Assembly: GCF_005925345.1 (NCBI RefSeq)
Contig: NZ_SSHJ01000024.1
Span: forward strand, 1-62,702
Direction: 5' to 3'
DNA from: Pedobacter ureilyticus
Lineage (GTDB): Bacteria; Bacteroidota; Bacteroidia; Sphingobacteriales; Sphingobacteriaceae
Length of the DNA: 62,702 nucleotides
Under the pieces are notes generated by a model. The model was not told where the DNA came from. It made no database searches and saw only the letters and a list, made by a program, of their open reading frames with translations. Positions within the stretch are counted from its first letter, which is position 1. Each line of letters opens with the position of its first letter. The position numbers and the translations under genes are program-made. Below are positions 51,544 through 61,300 of the stretch, piece after piece.

Positions 51544-53451
51544 TTATCCCTCCAATTCCATAATCTCTGCAGCTAATTCTTCCCAAGTATTTTGGGCCGC
51601 ATCTAACAAAGCTTTTTCGGCTAAGTATTTTTTATTCGTTTCATCCAGCTTATGCTGATTACTGAAAACTTCTTCTTTGGCTAATTCTGCCTCACAAGCT
51701 TTTACATTTTGCTCAAAAACTGCAATCTCGTCTTCTGTACGCTTCAATTTGTCATTCAGTTTTTTCAGTTGCTGCTGCGTACTTGGCGAAGCAGGCTCTT
51801 TAACAGCAGGCTTTTTTTCTTCTGGTTTTACCGGAATTGCTTTGGGTACAGGTTTCACTCTTTTAGCATCCCATTCTTCAAACTCGGCATAAGTGCCTGG
51901 GTACTCCTTTATTTTATCTTCTTCGATAAACCAGATTTTATTTGCCACGTGATCTAAGAAATACCGATCGTGGGAAACTGAAATAAAAGTTCCTTCGTAT
52001 TGCTGCAAAGCCTGTATCAATATATTCACCGATTGGATATCCAAGTGGTTGGTAGGCTCATCCAGAATTAGGAAATTGCTATCTGTAGTTAACGATTTTG
52101 CCAAGGCCACCCTCGATTTTTCTCCTCCAGATAATACCTTGATCTTCTTGAAAACATCATCGCCAGTAAACAAGAAACAACCTAAAATGCCACGTAATTC
52201 GGTATCGGTATGTTTTGGTGCAAAAGCTTGCAGTTCTTCTAAAATGGCATTATCTAAGTGTAAAGATTCCAATTGGTGCTGTGCAAAAAACGTGGTCGTT
52301 ACGTTGTGCCCAATTTCGCAAGTTCCCTCAAATTTCTCGGTGCCGGCAATGATACGCAACAACGTAGATTTACCTTTACCATTTGCGCCAATCAACGCAA
52401 TTTTATCGCCTTTTTCAATTACCGCTTCTGCATTTTTTAAAATCTCGATGTTAGGGTAGCTCTTCGAAACGTTTTCTAAGCGCACCACATGCCTGCCCGA
52501 AGGTTTCGAGAACTTAAACGCGAAATTTACCGTTGGATTGTCATCATCCACGTCATCCACACGTTCCATTCTGTCTAATGCTTTCATACGAGATTGCGCC
52601 ATCTTTGCCTTGCTGGCTTTTGCTTTGAAGCGTTCAATTAAACGTTCTTCTTGTTTAATTTTAGCTTGCTGGTTTTTAAACTCTCCGCGTTGGATTTCTG
52701 CTCTTAACTCTTTCTCTTCCAAATAAAACGAGTAGTTTCCGGCGTAGCTTGTTAATTTACCTTTTCGGCTTTCTACCGTTTTGTTAATGATCTTATCTAA
52801 GAAATACCTATCGTGCGATACAATAACAATGGCACCTTCGAAACCAGCTAAATAGGTTTCTAGCCACTTGATAGAGGGTAAATCCATGTGGTTGGTAGGC
52901 TCATCCAGCAATAAAATATCAGGATCCTGTAAAAGGATTTTGGCCAGCATTACCCGCATTCGCCATCCTCCAGAAAAGGTGTTTAATGGCCTTTTCTGAT
53001 CTTCGGTGCTGAAACCTAAACCTGCCAAAATCTCGTTAGCACGATATTCTATATTGTAACCATCCAAAGCATCAAATTCTTCCTGCTTTTGCGCCAACTT
53101 GTTTAAAACATCCTCGCTATAATCTGTTTCTATAACCTTTAAAAGTTCCTCAATCTCGTCGTGCAGTTTGTTTTGGCGGTCAAAGGCTTCCATGGCTACC
53201 GCTAAAATGGGTAGGTGACTATCGTATGAAAGTAAATCTTGGTTTAAATAACCAATGCGCAAATCTTTGGCCATAGAGATATTGCCCGATGAAGGAGCAT
53301 ACTCGCCAACAATTATTTTTAGCAAGGTCGATTTTCCCGTGCCGTTCGCACCAATCAATCCCACTCTATCGCCCGGCTTAATATGCCAATCGGCTTCATC
53401 GTATAAGGCCCTAGAGCCAATCAAAAAACTTAGGTTATTTATAGAAATCAT
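51544..53451 (-). CDS. ABC-F family ATPase (ribosome-associated)
   Basis: This soluble protein of 635 residues has two ABC domains and no membrane segments. Domain 1 has Walker A GLIGANGTGKST (about 33-44), signature FSGGWRMR and Walker B ILLLDEPTNH. The charged linker of about 80 residues (QRGEFKNQQAKIKQEERLIERFKAKASKAKMAQSR in part) is the P-site interaction motif. Domain 2 has ALIGANGKGKST and LSGGEKSR. The last ~100 residues form a coiled coil (QQLKKLNDKLKRTEDEIAVFEQ), as in Uup-type proteins. ABC-F proteins act on stalled or initiating ribosomes, and some protect against antibiotics. Nothing here favours a resistance role. A -7 box lies immediately upstream. Confidence 0.94.
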   Translation of the reverse strand: MISINNLSFLIGSRALYDEADWHIKPGDRVGLIGANGTGKSTLLKIIVGEYAPSSGNISMAKDLRIGYLNQDLLSYDSHLPILAVAMEAFDRQNKLHDEIEELLKVIETDYSEDVLNKLAQKQEEFDALDGYNIEYRANEILAGLGFSTEDQKRPLNTFSGGWRMRVMLAKILLQDPDILLLDEPTNHMDLPSIKWLETYLAGFEGAIVIVSHDRYFLDKIINKTVESRKGKLTSYAGNYSFYLEEKELRAEIQRGEFKNQQAKIKQEERLIERFKAKASKAKMAQSRMKALDRMERVDDVDDDNPTVNFAFKFSKPSGRHVVRLENVSKSYPNIEILKNAEAVIEKGDKIALIGANGKGKSTLLRIIAGTEKFEGTCEIGHNVTTTFFAQHQLESLHLDNAILEELQAFAPKHTDTELRGILGCFLFTGDDVFKKIKVLSGGEKSRVALAKSLTTDSNFLILDEPTNHLDIQSVNILIQALQQYEGTFISVSHDRYFLDHVANKIWFIEEDKIKEYPGTYAEFEEWDAKRVKPVPKAIPVKPEEKKPAVKEPASPSTQQQLKKLNDKLKRTEDEIAVFEQNVKACEAELAKEEVFSNQHKLDETNKKYLAEKALLDAAQNTWEELAAEIMELEG

Positions 53452-53457
53452 TGTGCG

Positions 53458-53466
53458 GCAAAGGTA
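53458..53466 (-). promoter_or_regulatory. -7 box for the ABC-F gene, nearly leaderless
   Basis: On the minus strand TACCTTTGC matches TAnnTTTG exactly and ends 6 bp from the ATG, so the transcript would begin at or next to the start codon. A -33 TTG at normal spacing is not visible. A direct repeat of TACGATT lies just upstream. Confidence 0.5.
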
Positions 53467-53597
53467 AGGAAATTTACGGTTTTAGATTTACGATTTACGA
53501 TTTCGAACAAATTCTGAAATATTTGGAAAAGCAATGACGGTAGTGCTGTTTTGTGTCAGTCCCGCTTTTCGTTTTAATCTTTTTGTTTTTGGCTTCT

Positions 53598-53670
53598 TGT
53601 CATCCCGAGTTTCGATGGGTCTAAGTGCTGCTCTAGTTTAACAGATCCTTCACTAGCGTTCAGGATGACA
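53598..53670. repeat. Intergenic inverted repeat related to the dispersed family
   Basis: TGTCATCC (53598-53605) pairs with GGATGACA (53663-53670), enclosing about 57 bp. It resembles the GTCATTTC/GAAATGAC family elsewhere but with CC in place of TC. It lies in the 338-bp gap between the response regulator and the ABC-F gene. I see no gene in that gap. Confidence 0.55.
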
Positions 53671-53789
53671 GGTAATAAACAAAAAGTATTCCCACTACAA
53701 TCGGGTTTGGGGAACTCATGTTTAGGCATTAAACTTTGTGTTCTTGTGTCTTTGTGATTGGTTTTTTTATTTTTCTAACACTTTTGCTA

Positions 53790-54470
53790 CTACTCCGGAA
53801 ATTCTATTTTAAAACCTATACCGCGAACCGAATCGAACTTAATGCGATCGTCTTCTTTAAAATATTTACGTAACCTGGTCATAAATACATCTAAACTTCT
53901 ACCCAAAAAATAATCATTTTCGCCCCAAAGCTTCTCTAAAATATCTTTACGGTTCAATACTTTATGGTTGTTTTGGCTTAACAAAATCAAAAGTTCAGTT
54001 TCTTTTTCGGTAATGGTGTATGTTTTTTCCTTAAATACAATTTGATATTGTGATGGTAAAAAGCGGTAATGGCCAATGGAAATGGATTGTGCCAATTCAC
54101 TTTTTTGCTCACGTTTCAAGATGTTTTTTACCCTCAACAGCAATTCCTCGGGTTCGCAAGGTTTAGCAATGTAATCATCGGCACCCAATTTTAAACCTAA
54201 AATCCGATCTATGCTTTGCGCTTTGGCTGTTAAAAATAGAAAGGGCATTTGGGTTTGTTCGCAAATAATTTTAGATAAATCGAAACCATTCATTTCTGGC
54301 ATCATTACATCGATTATGGCCAATTGAACGCTCTCCAACGCAGCGAGATTGTTTACCACCTCTAGTGGATTTGAAAACCAAGTCACCTCAAAGCCCGAAA
54401 ATTCTAGGTACTGTTTTAAAACCAAACCTAGATCAAGATCGTCTTCAACCAATAAAATATGATTACGCAT
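53790..54470 (-). CDS. OmpR-family response regulator
   Basis: This is a cytoplasmic transcription factor of 226 residues. The receiver domain (1-118) has the acidic pair in LLVEDDLD, the phospho-acceptor Asp54 (AIIDVMMPEM), Thr81 and Lys103 (IAKPCEPEEL). The C-terminal winged helix (about 130-225) includes LTEKE-like TITEKETELLILLSQNNHKVLNRKDILEKLWG and RSLDVFMTRLRKYFKED. Its start overlaps the kinase 3' end by 8 bp, so the pair is translationally coupled. Three TTAAC sites with 11-bp spacing upstream of the kinase fit binding by tandem winged-helix dimers, which suggests autoregulation and control of the divergent barrel gene. Confidence 0.95.
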   Translation of the reverse strand: MRNHILLVEDDLDLGLVLKQYLEFSGFEVTWFSNPLEVVNNLAALESVQLAIIDVMMPEMNGFDLSKIICEQTQMPFLFLTAKAQSIDRILGLKLGADDYIAKPCEPEELLLRVKNILKREQKSELAQSISIGHYRFLPSQYQIVFKEKTYTITEKETELLILLSQNNHKVLNRKDILEKLWGENDYFLGRSLDVFMTRLRKYFKEDDRIKFDSVRGIGFKIEFPE

Positions 54471-55767
54471 TAGGCAAAGTGATTTTAAAGGTTACACCAT
54501 TTTCCATAATCGATTCTACGGTGATATTTCCACTATATTTTTCAACTGTTTGCTTAACAATATGCAGACCTAAGCCTAGTCCATTAATTTGCATGTTTTC
54601 TGGCCTGCTTACACGATAGTATTTATCAAAAATATAGGGTTGCGCCTCCTCTGGTATGCCTATGCCATTATCGGTTATGCCAATTAAAATTTGTTTTCCA
54701 AAATTCAGCTCTACTTTTACCTCTTTGGCTTTGTATTTTACCGAGTTTTCTATCAAATTGGTTAAAATCTGTTCAAAATCATTTTTCAGCAAAGTGTGGT
54801 TGCCGCGAAATTCAATTGCTGTTTCAAGCTTTATTTGTTCAAATCGTTTGGTAATGTTAGCAACAAAGTTGTCGATATCCTCTTTCGAAAGAAGTTCACT
54901 ATCTGAAGATGAATTGTGGATCGAAGAAACTATTTTTTCCAGTCGTTGGATTTGTCTTTCTAACAGTGGCTTTGTCTCGCTCGCTGGCGTGTTAGCTAAA
55001 GTAAATTTGAGCGTAGTTAAAGGGGTATTCAGCTCATGAGCAATTGAATCTATAGAAGTGTAAAGCTGCGAAACCTTCAACTGTTGCAAGTTAAGGTTTT
55101 TTAAGGTGCGCCAAAAGAGATAGGTAAGCAATAATATAATAGACAAGCTGACCAACGATAGTGGTAAAATTTTCTTAAAAACCAGGTATTTGAGGTTCAA
55201 TAATTCTGCGGAAGTTCTGGATCTAATCGTATAGTGATAATGTTCGTCAACTTTCAGTTCGGTATCTTTTTCCGAAAAATTCGAGTCCCATTTGCCTTCG
55301 TTAAAGATAAAACCTTTATCAATTGATGCTTTAGTTTTAAATAGCACTAGAGGCGATTTGACGTTCAGTAGTTCTTTTTGTCTTTTTTCGTCAAAAACCG
55401 AATAGATTTCACTTCGTAGTGCGATTTTAAAATCGGTCTGCTGCACTTCCGCTTCCATAATCGAATCTACCTGGCGCTCGTAAAAATTTTTAAAAGCATA
55501 CCATTGCTTTCTTTCCGAAAGTTTTTGGTTCATGAACAACTCGTTAGACGAAAGTTTTTTTAAGCTTAATATCAATGAATCTTCGCTGGCTTCTGTTTCA
55601 TATTTTTCAAGTTGTTCTAAAACCTCATCGGCAATAATTTTTGCTTTTTTGTTGAGTTCTTTCTCTTCCAATAGGTATGCGTTATATACGTAATAGCTCT
55701 GCAAAGCAATTAGTACCAAAAAACTGGTTATAAAAAGTAATGTCGTGCCGATTTTTTTATCCATCAT
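54463..55767 (-). CDS. Membrane sensor histidine kinase
   Basis: This inner-membrane kinase has 434 residues. TM1 is about 7-28 and TM2 about 199-219, framing a ~170-residue periplasmic sensor domain rich in charged helices. The HisKA box is SIAHELNTPL with phospho-acceptor His244, preceded by QLYTSIDSIAHE. The HATPase domain (about 325-433) has LTNLIENSVKYKA (N box), ITDNGIGIPEE (G1), IFDKYYRVSRPENMQINGLGLGLHIVKQTVEKYSG (F and G2). It has no HAMP domain. Gene order kinase then regulator with overlap is clear. The signal is unknown, although the divergent outer-membrane barrel suggests envelope or solute sensing. Confidence 0.95.
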   Translation of the reverse strand: MMDKKIGTTLLFITSFLVLIALQSYYVYNAYLLEEKELNKKAKIIADEVLEQLEKYETEASEDSLILSLKKLSSNELFMNQKLSERKQWYAFKNFYERQVDSIMEAEVQQTDFKIALRSEIYSVFDEKRQKELLNVKSPLVLFKTKASIDKGFIFNEGKWDSNFSEKDTELKVDEHYHYTIRSRTSAELLNLKYLVFKKILPLSLVSLSIILLLTYLFWRTLKNLNLQQLKVSQLYTSIDSIAHELNTPLTTLKFTLANTPASETKPLLERQIQRLEKIVSSIHNSSSDSELLSKEDIDNFVANITKRFEQIKLETAIEFRGNHTLLKNDFEQILTNLIENSVKYKAKEVKVELNFGKQILIGITDNGIGIPEEAQPYIFDKYYRVSRPENMQINGLGLGLHIVKQTVEKYSGNITVESIMENGVTFKITLPNA

Positions 55768-55800
55768 TCAAAAGTACAAAGCTCAATGAGTTCTTCATAA

Positions 55801-55830
55801 CGTTAACACTCCATTAACGCTTCGTTAACT
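55801..55830. promoter_or_regulatory. Triple TTAAC direct repeat with exact 11-bp spacing (likely response-regulator binding site)
   Basis: TTAAC occurs at 55803-55807, 55814-55818 and 55825-55829, each 11 bp apart. The 102-bp gap lies between the kinase (start 55767, minus) and the barrel gene (start 55870, plus). Direct half-sites at one helical turn are the known binding pattern of OmpR/PhoB-type regulators. The last two sites also form TTAACG-CTT-CGTTAA. Confidence 0.65.
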
Positions 55831-55869
55831 TAGCATCTGGGGTTTTTGCGACAGTTTTGCAGAAAATAA

Positions 55870-58041
55870 ATGAATATGAAGTTATACCTCGCCATCTTTT
55901 TATGCTTTCCGTTTTCGGTAGGTGCACAACAATTGCAAGATACTACCAATAAATCTTTAAAAAAAGATACTGCAATTGTATTGAATACGATAAATGTAAA
56001 CTATAAAAAACCAATGCTAAAACGCAAAGCAGATCGGTTAGAATTTAATATCGACCAAACGCCTTTGCAAAACTTAAACGGATGGGACATCTTGAAAAAT
56101 ACACCCAATATAGTGATGAAAAACGATGAACTTTCTGTGCAAGGTAGCACGCAAATTTTGGTAACCATTAATGATAAAAGAACCTTGATGAGTCAAGAGC
56201 AACTGAAACAATTTTTGGAAAATACCGATGGCAGCAGTATCAGTTCGGTAGAGGTTATTACCAATCCACCGGCTAAATATGACGCTCAGGGTGGTGCAGT
56301 CATCAATATTAAGATGAAACAAAATAAGTTGGCAGGCTATAAAGGCCGACTGTCGGGTCGCTACCATCAATCTATTTATGCCAAAGGCAGGATAGGACTG
56401 ATGCAATCTTTCAATACCCATAAATGGGCTTTAAGTGGCGACTATAATTTTGTTTCAGGAGATTATGTGCGCAAGAACATGGATGTAGTAACTTTTGCTG
56501 ATGACCAAACGCGTTGGGAAAGCGATATGGTGAGAAAAACCCAAGCTCATGAGCAGCATTCGTACAATTTTGCTGCACAATATAGCATCGATAGTCTTCA
56601 AAACATCCAGTTTGGTTTCGATGGGAATTTCAACCCAGCCGCTATTGGCAAATACAACGTGCCTACCAATATTTATAACACCACCAACAATTTAATAGAG
56701 TCGAGTTATCAAACTTTAAACGATAGGCGACAACGTTATGGAAGGTTCAATGCCTATTTGGCTTACGATAAAAAGTTTGGAGCGCATAATCTAACTTGGT
56801 CTAATAACTACAGTAACAATTATCATCGCGAAAATCAGGAAGTGGCTACTTTTTTTCGCTTTATGAATGAGCCAGAGCGTTATAACCGTTTTGCCAACCA
56901 TAGTTTACAACTGATCGACCTGTATGCCTCGCAACTGGATTATCGACTAAATCAGAAAAAACTGACTTTCGAAAGTGGCGTAAAATATAGCTTTGTAAGT
57001 AACCAAAACGATTTAAGTTTTTTTGATGGCAACCAGCAAGATCTGGCGCTAGATCCTGATAGAAGTAACTTATTTAAGTACAAAGAAAATATTTTTGCTG
57101 CTTATGCTTCTGTGAATTACCAATGGGAAAAGTGGGAGGCTAAGGCAGGTCTACGTTCAGAAACCACCCTGATCCAAACGGTTTCTAACAATCCTTTTGT
57201 AGAGAATAAAAACAACCGAACCAATTTTTTTCCAACTTTATACTTGATGTACAATGTAGCCAAAGATCAGCAATTGGGCTTTTCTTACGGCAAACGGATC
57301 AACAGGCCTAATTATGATTTCCTCAATCCATCAAAATCTTACTATAATTTCTATGCTTACTTTCAAGGCGATGCCAATTTAAAATCTACCATTATTCATA
57401 ACCTGAGCACTAGCTATACTCTTAAAGATTGGAATTTCGAACTTTATTATAGCCATAGAGTAGATCCTTCGATGGAGATTTCTGTTCAAAACCCAGAAAC
57501 TTTCGAGACTGTTTACAATTACACTAACATAGAAAAGAGTAATAATTTTGGAGCTAATCTTTCCAAAAGCTTTTCACTAACGGATAAGTGGAAAATGAAT
57601 TTATATGCCATGGGCGAATACAATGACGATTATTTTATAGGTGTGGATGGCGCTTTATATAAAAACAAAAACTTTTTCTATTATGGAAATATCTCTACCC
57701 AAATCACTTTAGATAAAGCTAAAACTTGGGATTTGAATATGTCTTACGTGTACAATTCTAAGTCGATACAAGGTTCGTTTAACATCACTTCATCGCAGAA
57801 TACCAACATCGTGCTTAACAAAAAAATGTTTGATAAGAAATTTGAAGTTGGGTTAGTAATCAACGATATTTTTAAGACCGATAATAGCATTGTTTCGGCT
57901 AAGTATGCCAATCAAAATCAATATTTTACAGATTATAGGGATACACAGTATTTCATGATTAACCTGAAATACAATTTTGGAAATCAGAAAGTGAAGGATG
58001 CGAAGGCTAGGGCAAAAACTGCTGAGCAGAATAGGATGTAG
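55870..58041 (+). CDS. Outer-membrane beta-barrel protein (TonB-dependent receptor-like, PF14905 type)
   Basis: This outer-membrane protein has 723 residues and a signal peptide (MNMKLYLAIFLCFPFSVGAQ). A plug-like region follows (about 38-160: LNTINVNYKKPMLKRKADRLEFNIDQTP, WDILKNTPNIVM, ILVTINDKRTLMSQEQLKQFLENTDGSSISSVEVITNPPAKYDAQGGAVINIKMK). A large barrel runs to the end. The usual N-terminal carboxypeptidase-regulatory domain of this family is absent. The C-terminus is basic (KDAKARAKTAEQNRM) rather than aromatic, after the likely last strand MINLKYNFG. It is divergent from the two-component pair and probably its target. The substrate is unknown. Confidence 0.9.
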   Translation: MNMKLYLAIFLCFPFSVGAQQLQDTTNKSLKKDTAIVLNTINVNYKKPMLKRKADRLEFNIDQTPLQNLNGWDILKNTPNIVMKNDELSVQGSTQILVTINDKRTLMSQEQLKQFLENTDGSSISSVEVITNPPAKYDAQGGAVINIKMKQNKLAGYKGRLSGRYHQSIYAKGRIGLMQSFNTHKWALSGDYNFVSGDYVRKNMDVVTFADDQTRWESDMVRKTQAHEQHSYNFAAQYSIDSLQNIQFGFDGNFNPAAIGKYNVPTNIYNTTNNLIESSYQTLNDRRQRYGRFNAYLAYDKKFGAHNLTWSNNYSNNYHRENQEVATFFRFMNEPERYNRFANHSLQLIDLYASQLDYRLNQKKLTFESGVKYSFVSNQNDLSFFDGNQQDLALDPDRSNLFKYKENIFAAYASVNYQWEKWEAKAGLRSETTLIQTVSNNPFVENKNNRTNFFPTLYLMYNVAKDQQLGFSYGKRINRPNYDFLNPSKSYYNFYAYFQGDANLKSTIIHNLSTSYTLKDWNFELYYSHRVDPSMEISVQNPETFETVYNYTNIEKSNNFGANLSKSFSLTDKWKMNLYAMGEYNDDYFIGVDGALYKNKNFFYYGNISTQITLDKAKTWDLNMSYVYNSKSIQGSFNITSSQNTNIVLNKKMFDKKFEVGLVINDIFKTDNSIVSAKYANQNQYFTDYRDTQYFMINLKYNFGNQKVKDAKARAKTAEQNRM

Positions 58042-58068
58042 GTTTTTGTCTTAAATTCTTTGTCATTC

Positions 58069-58180
58069 CGACGCTAGGAGGAATCTATTAGTGTCGATTT
58101 TTAGACTTAATGTTGTCTAACAGACCCTGAAATAAATTTGCTTCGCAGCTATTGCATGGTCAGGGTGACGGTAAATGGGC
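58069..58180. repeat. Dispersed intergenic repeat, copy C (inverse of copy A)
   Basis: The element starts with GTCATTCCGACG and ends near GTCAGGGTGACG (58159-58170). The 30 bases 58121-58150 match 50340-50369 in inverted orientation at 28 of 30 positions. CCCTGA and TCAGGG words form a local inverted repeat. It follows the barrel gene stop by about 28 bp. Confidence 0.7.
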
Positions 58181-58213
58181 ATTTCTTCCTGCTGAATTTA
58201 TTTCAGTATCTTG

Positions 58214-58296
58214 CGTCATTTCCAACGCAGAGAGAAATCTAGCATTATATGCTTATAATCTTGCTAGATTTCTCCTCATTCTTCGTCGAAATGACG
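58214..58296. repeat. Dispersed intergenic hairpin repeat, copy D
   Basis: Outer arms CGTCATTTC (58214-58222) and GAAATGACG (58288-58296) and inner arms AGAAATCTAGCA (58233-58244) and TGCTAGATTTCT (58262-58273) pair perfectly, with bulges between. This makes a long imperfect hairpin between the convergent barrel and AsmA genes. It is the same design as copy B. Confidence 0.8.
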
Positions 58297-58322
58297 AACT
58301 ATGAAAGTTATGGTTTAAAAAA

Positions 58323-61300
58323 CTACTTACTCTCTGCGTCCTCAGTTTCTTCTAGTTTGCCATCTTTATTACGCTTCAGTTTAATAATTGGTTTTTCTTG
58401 CGTACCAGTTACGCTTAATGGAATACCAATTAACCCGAAAGGAGGTAGACCCAATCTGCCTTTCAAATTTAAACGACCATCTAAGCTTACTTCGCCCTCA
58501 AAGCGTGGCCTAAAACCAGCAATTTTCATTTTAGTTGGCTCAATGGTCATGATGTTGTTTTTGATCGAAGTTTTTACCACCACATCTTTCAAATTTGGGT
58601 TGGTTAAACTGTCTCTTTTGGTTTCTTTACTTACTGCGTTCATCATTTTAAAACCAGCTAATTTCACATCCTTTAAAGTTAAAGTTCCACCACCTTTTAC
58701 AGATGGTAAAACAGGGAACATTTCATCATTTAGTCTGCCTTTTAGTTGGTAATCTAAGCCAACAATACCTTTCACTTTAGACGCCGAAGTGGCCATCTCT
58801 CTAAACAACTTGATTTCTTTGTAGGCTTTAGCAATATCAAATTCTTTGGCTTTCAGCTTAAAATCAAAGTTTGCTGCGGTGGGACTAGTAGCTTGATAAC
58901 TTGCATCCATCGCTACTTTTGCACCTATCAAATCAAAGCCAGTTTCCGAAAGCATCAATTTACCATTGTTGATTACCATTTTGCCTTTGGCATTTTTAAG
59001 GTTCAGTCCGCTATATTCAACATTATCTGCATTGGCGGTAAAGCTAACACTTAGGTTGCTAGGGATGAGGATCACACCCTTAGCCGTATTAGTTTTTGTA
59101 GCGGTGGTATCTCCAGCATAAGCCATAAACTCGTCTGCTATAATCTTATTGCTATGCAGCACAAAACTTCCGCTCAGTTTCTCTCTTTCATCAAAAACAA
59201 AGTTCACGTAGTTAGTCAGGTTTCCGTTAAGTTTGAAATCCGAACCACCATAAGAAGCGTTAAACTCATCAAATTTTAAAGCCGTAGAACTAAAAGAGAA
59301 CTTTCCGTTTTTAATGATAAAGGCATTGGGGAACATATCGGTAAGGATATTCAAATCCTTAATGCTCATCAAACCTTTGTTCTGTAAACGACCATATCTG
59401 CCCGCCATGGCGTCACTTTGTAAGCCTTTGAAATTTACATTGGTGTAAATTAAGCCATGAACCTGATAGCCTGGAACCGCAAAAAGTTTGTAAAGTTTAC
59501 CAATATCCAAAGTGCCCCTCGAAGCAATATCATAAGAAACATTCTCCAAGTTACTTACGTTAGCTTTCAATAAAAAAGGCTGACCAGACATTTCAAAAGA
59601 AATCGGTTTAATATGCAATAACGTACCTTTCAAATTCCCATTTTTATTGGTAATTGCAGCGTCAATATCAATCTTTTCTAAAGCTTCGCTAAAGTGGGCA
59701 GTTTTAATGTAGCCTCGGTCTAGTTTAATCAGCACATTGGTAACAGGAAAAAGTTTTTTTGTCTTGTCGTAAGACCCTTTACTGTTGATATCCAAAGATA
59801 ATTTACCATTTAAAACCAAATCTTTAATCGGATAGAAATTTTTAATTTCAGCAAAATTAATGGCGGTTTTCAAGCCTAAATCTACGGTAATGTTGTTGAT
59901 GGTTTGCAGCTTTAAATAACCTTTAATGTAGTTAGACATCGCATTGATATCGATATTGCTAATCTCTAGTTTAGTGTTTTTGTAATCACCATCAACATTG
60001 TTTCCCACAAAATCGAAGTTAATTTTATCAATAGGAGAAGGTAGCGAAGCATATTTAAAATAACCATCGCTCAGCTTAATTTTGGCATCAAAAGTTGGAA
60101 CAGTAGCAATAACCGTGTCTACCTGTCTCAATCCGCTTTTAACCACTTTTTTGCTGTACTTTCCTTCGGCATTTACACTCATTACTAGCCTTCCTTTAAT
60201 GTTTAGGCTATCCATATTCATTACTTTTGCCCATTTTTCTAAATCGATATTAGATCGTGTTTTGGTATAGATTTGGGGCTCTTTCAATCCTTTAATTTTT
60301 GTGATGGATGATAAAAAATCGTTTCCAATATTAAAGTACAAGCTATCCATGTTTAAATCTAAACTATCAGGATTTAAGCTTGGGATTTTAGTTTGTAGGT
60401 TTAAGAACAGGTTTTTGATAGGCTCAGGAGCATTTGGGTTTTTAATTTCACCATCACGAACTTTCATGTTGAAAGCTAAGCTGGGCATAGCATGAGTTTC
60501 TGCAATGTATTTCCCAATTAGGGATGCATCAATTTCGGCATAACCCTTCACCTTAGTTTTCTTTAATTTTTCAGCAATTTCGGCAGGCAGGGCGGTAAAG
60601 ATATTTTGTAAATCGGTTTCTTTGGCCTCAGTTTTAAAATCCATATCATAACCATCTTTCAGAAAAGAAAAACGGCCTACAAAACGAATAGGTAAAGCAT
60701 TAATTTTGATGTCATTTTCATCAAACAATAAATCTAAAGAGTTGGTGTTGATTTTTGTAATGAGCTTTGCATTTAATTCTTTGTGCAATAAATAAGGTAT
60801 TCCTGCATAATAAATATCAGCATCTTTGATAGAAAGCTTGCTCTTTAAATCGAAAATAGCCTTACTTAAATCTCCAGTTCCACTGTAATTTACTTGTCTG
60901 GCATCAATCATCATTGGTATCGATTTATCGTTGTAAATCAAATCGCTGTTTTTAATGTAAATACCTTCAATTTTGATTGCTGTGCTGCCGGTGTCAGTAC
61001 TTTTTTTGCCATCGTCTTTGCTTTCGTAAACGTTGTAGTTGGCATGGCCTTGCTCGTCAGAAAGAATATTGATTTTGGCATTGTCTAAGTAAAATTCATC
61101 CACTTTAATTTGATCGCCAAACAAAGAAAACAAATTGATGCCTAAAGCCATTTGCTTTGCGTAGATTAAGGTGTCATTTTTAAAGGGCTCAGAACCTTTC
61201 AATAAAAACTCATCTAAATTAAGTGTTAAAGACGGGAAATGCGTAAAAAATGAAAGTCCGGTGCCTTTAAAGCTAACTTCGCCTTTGATATTCTGATTAA

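Noticed and set aside
52049..52459. 136-codon plus-strand frame opposite the ABC-F gene.
   Set aside because: Lies wholly antisense to conserved ATPase motifs and has no protein features; a shadow frame.
51544..53451. Antibiotic resistance ABC-F determinant.
   Set aside because: The length, linker and C-terminal coiled coil match housekeeping Uup-type proteins; nothing indicates a resistance subtype.
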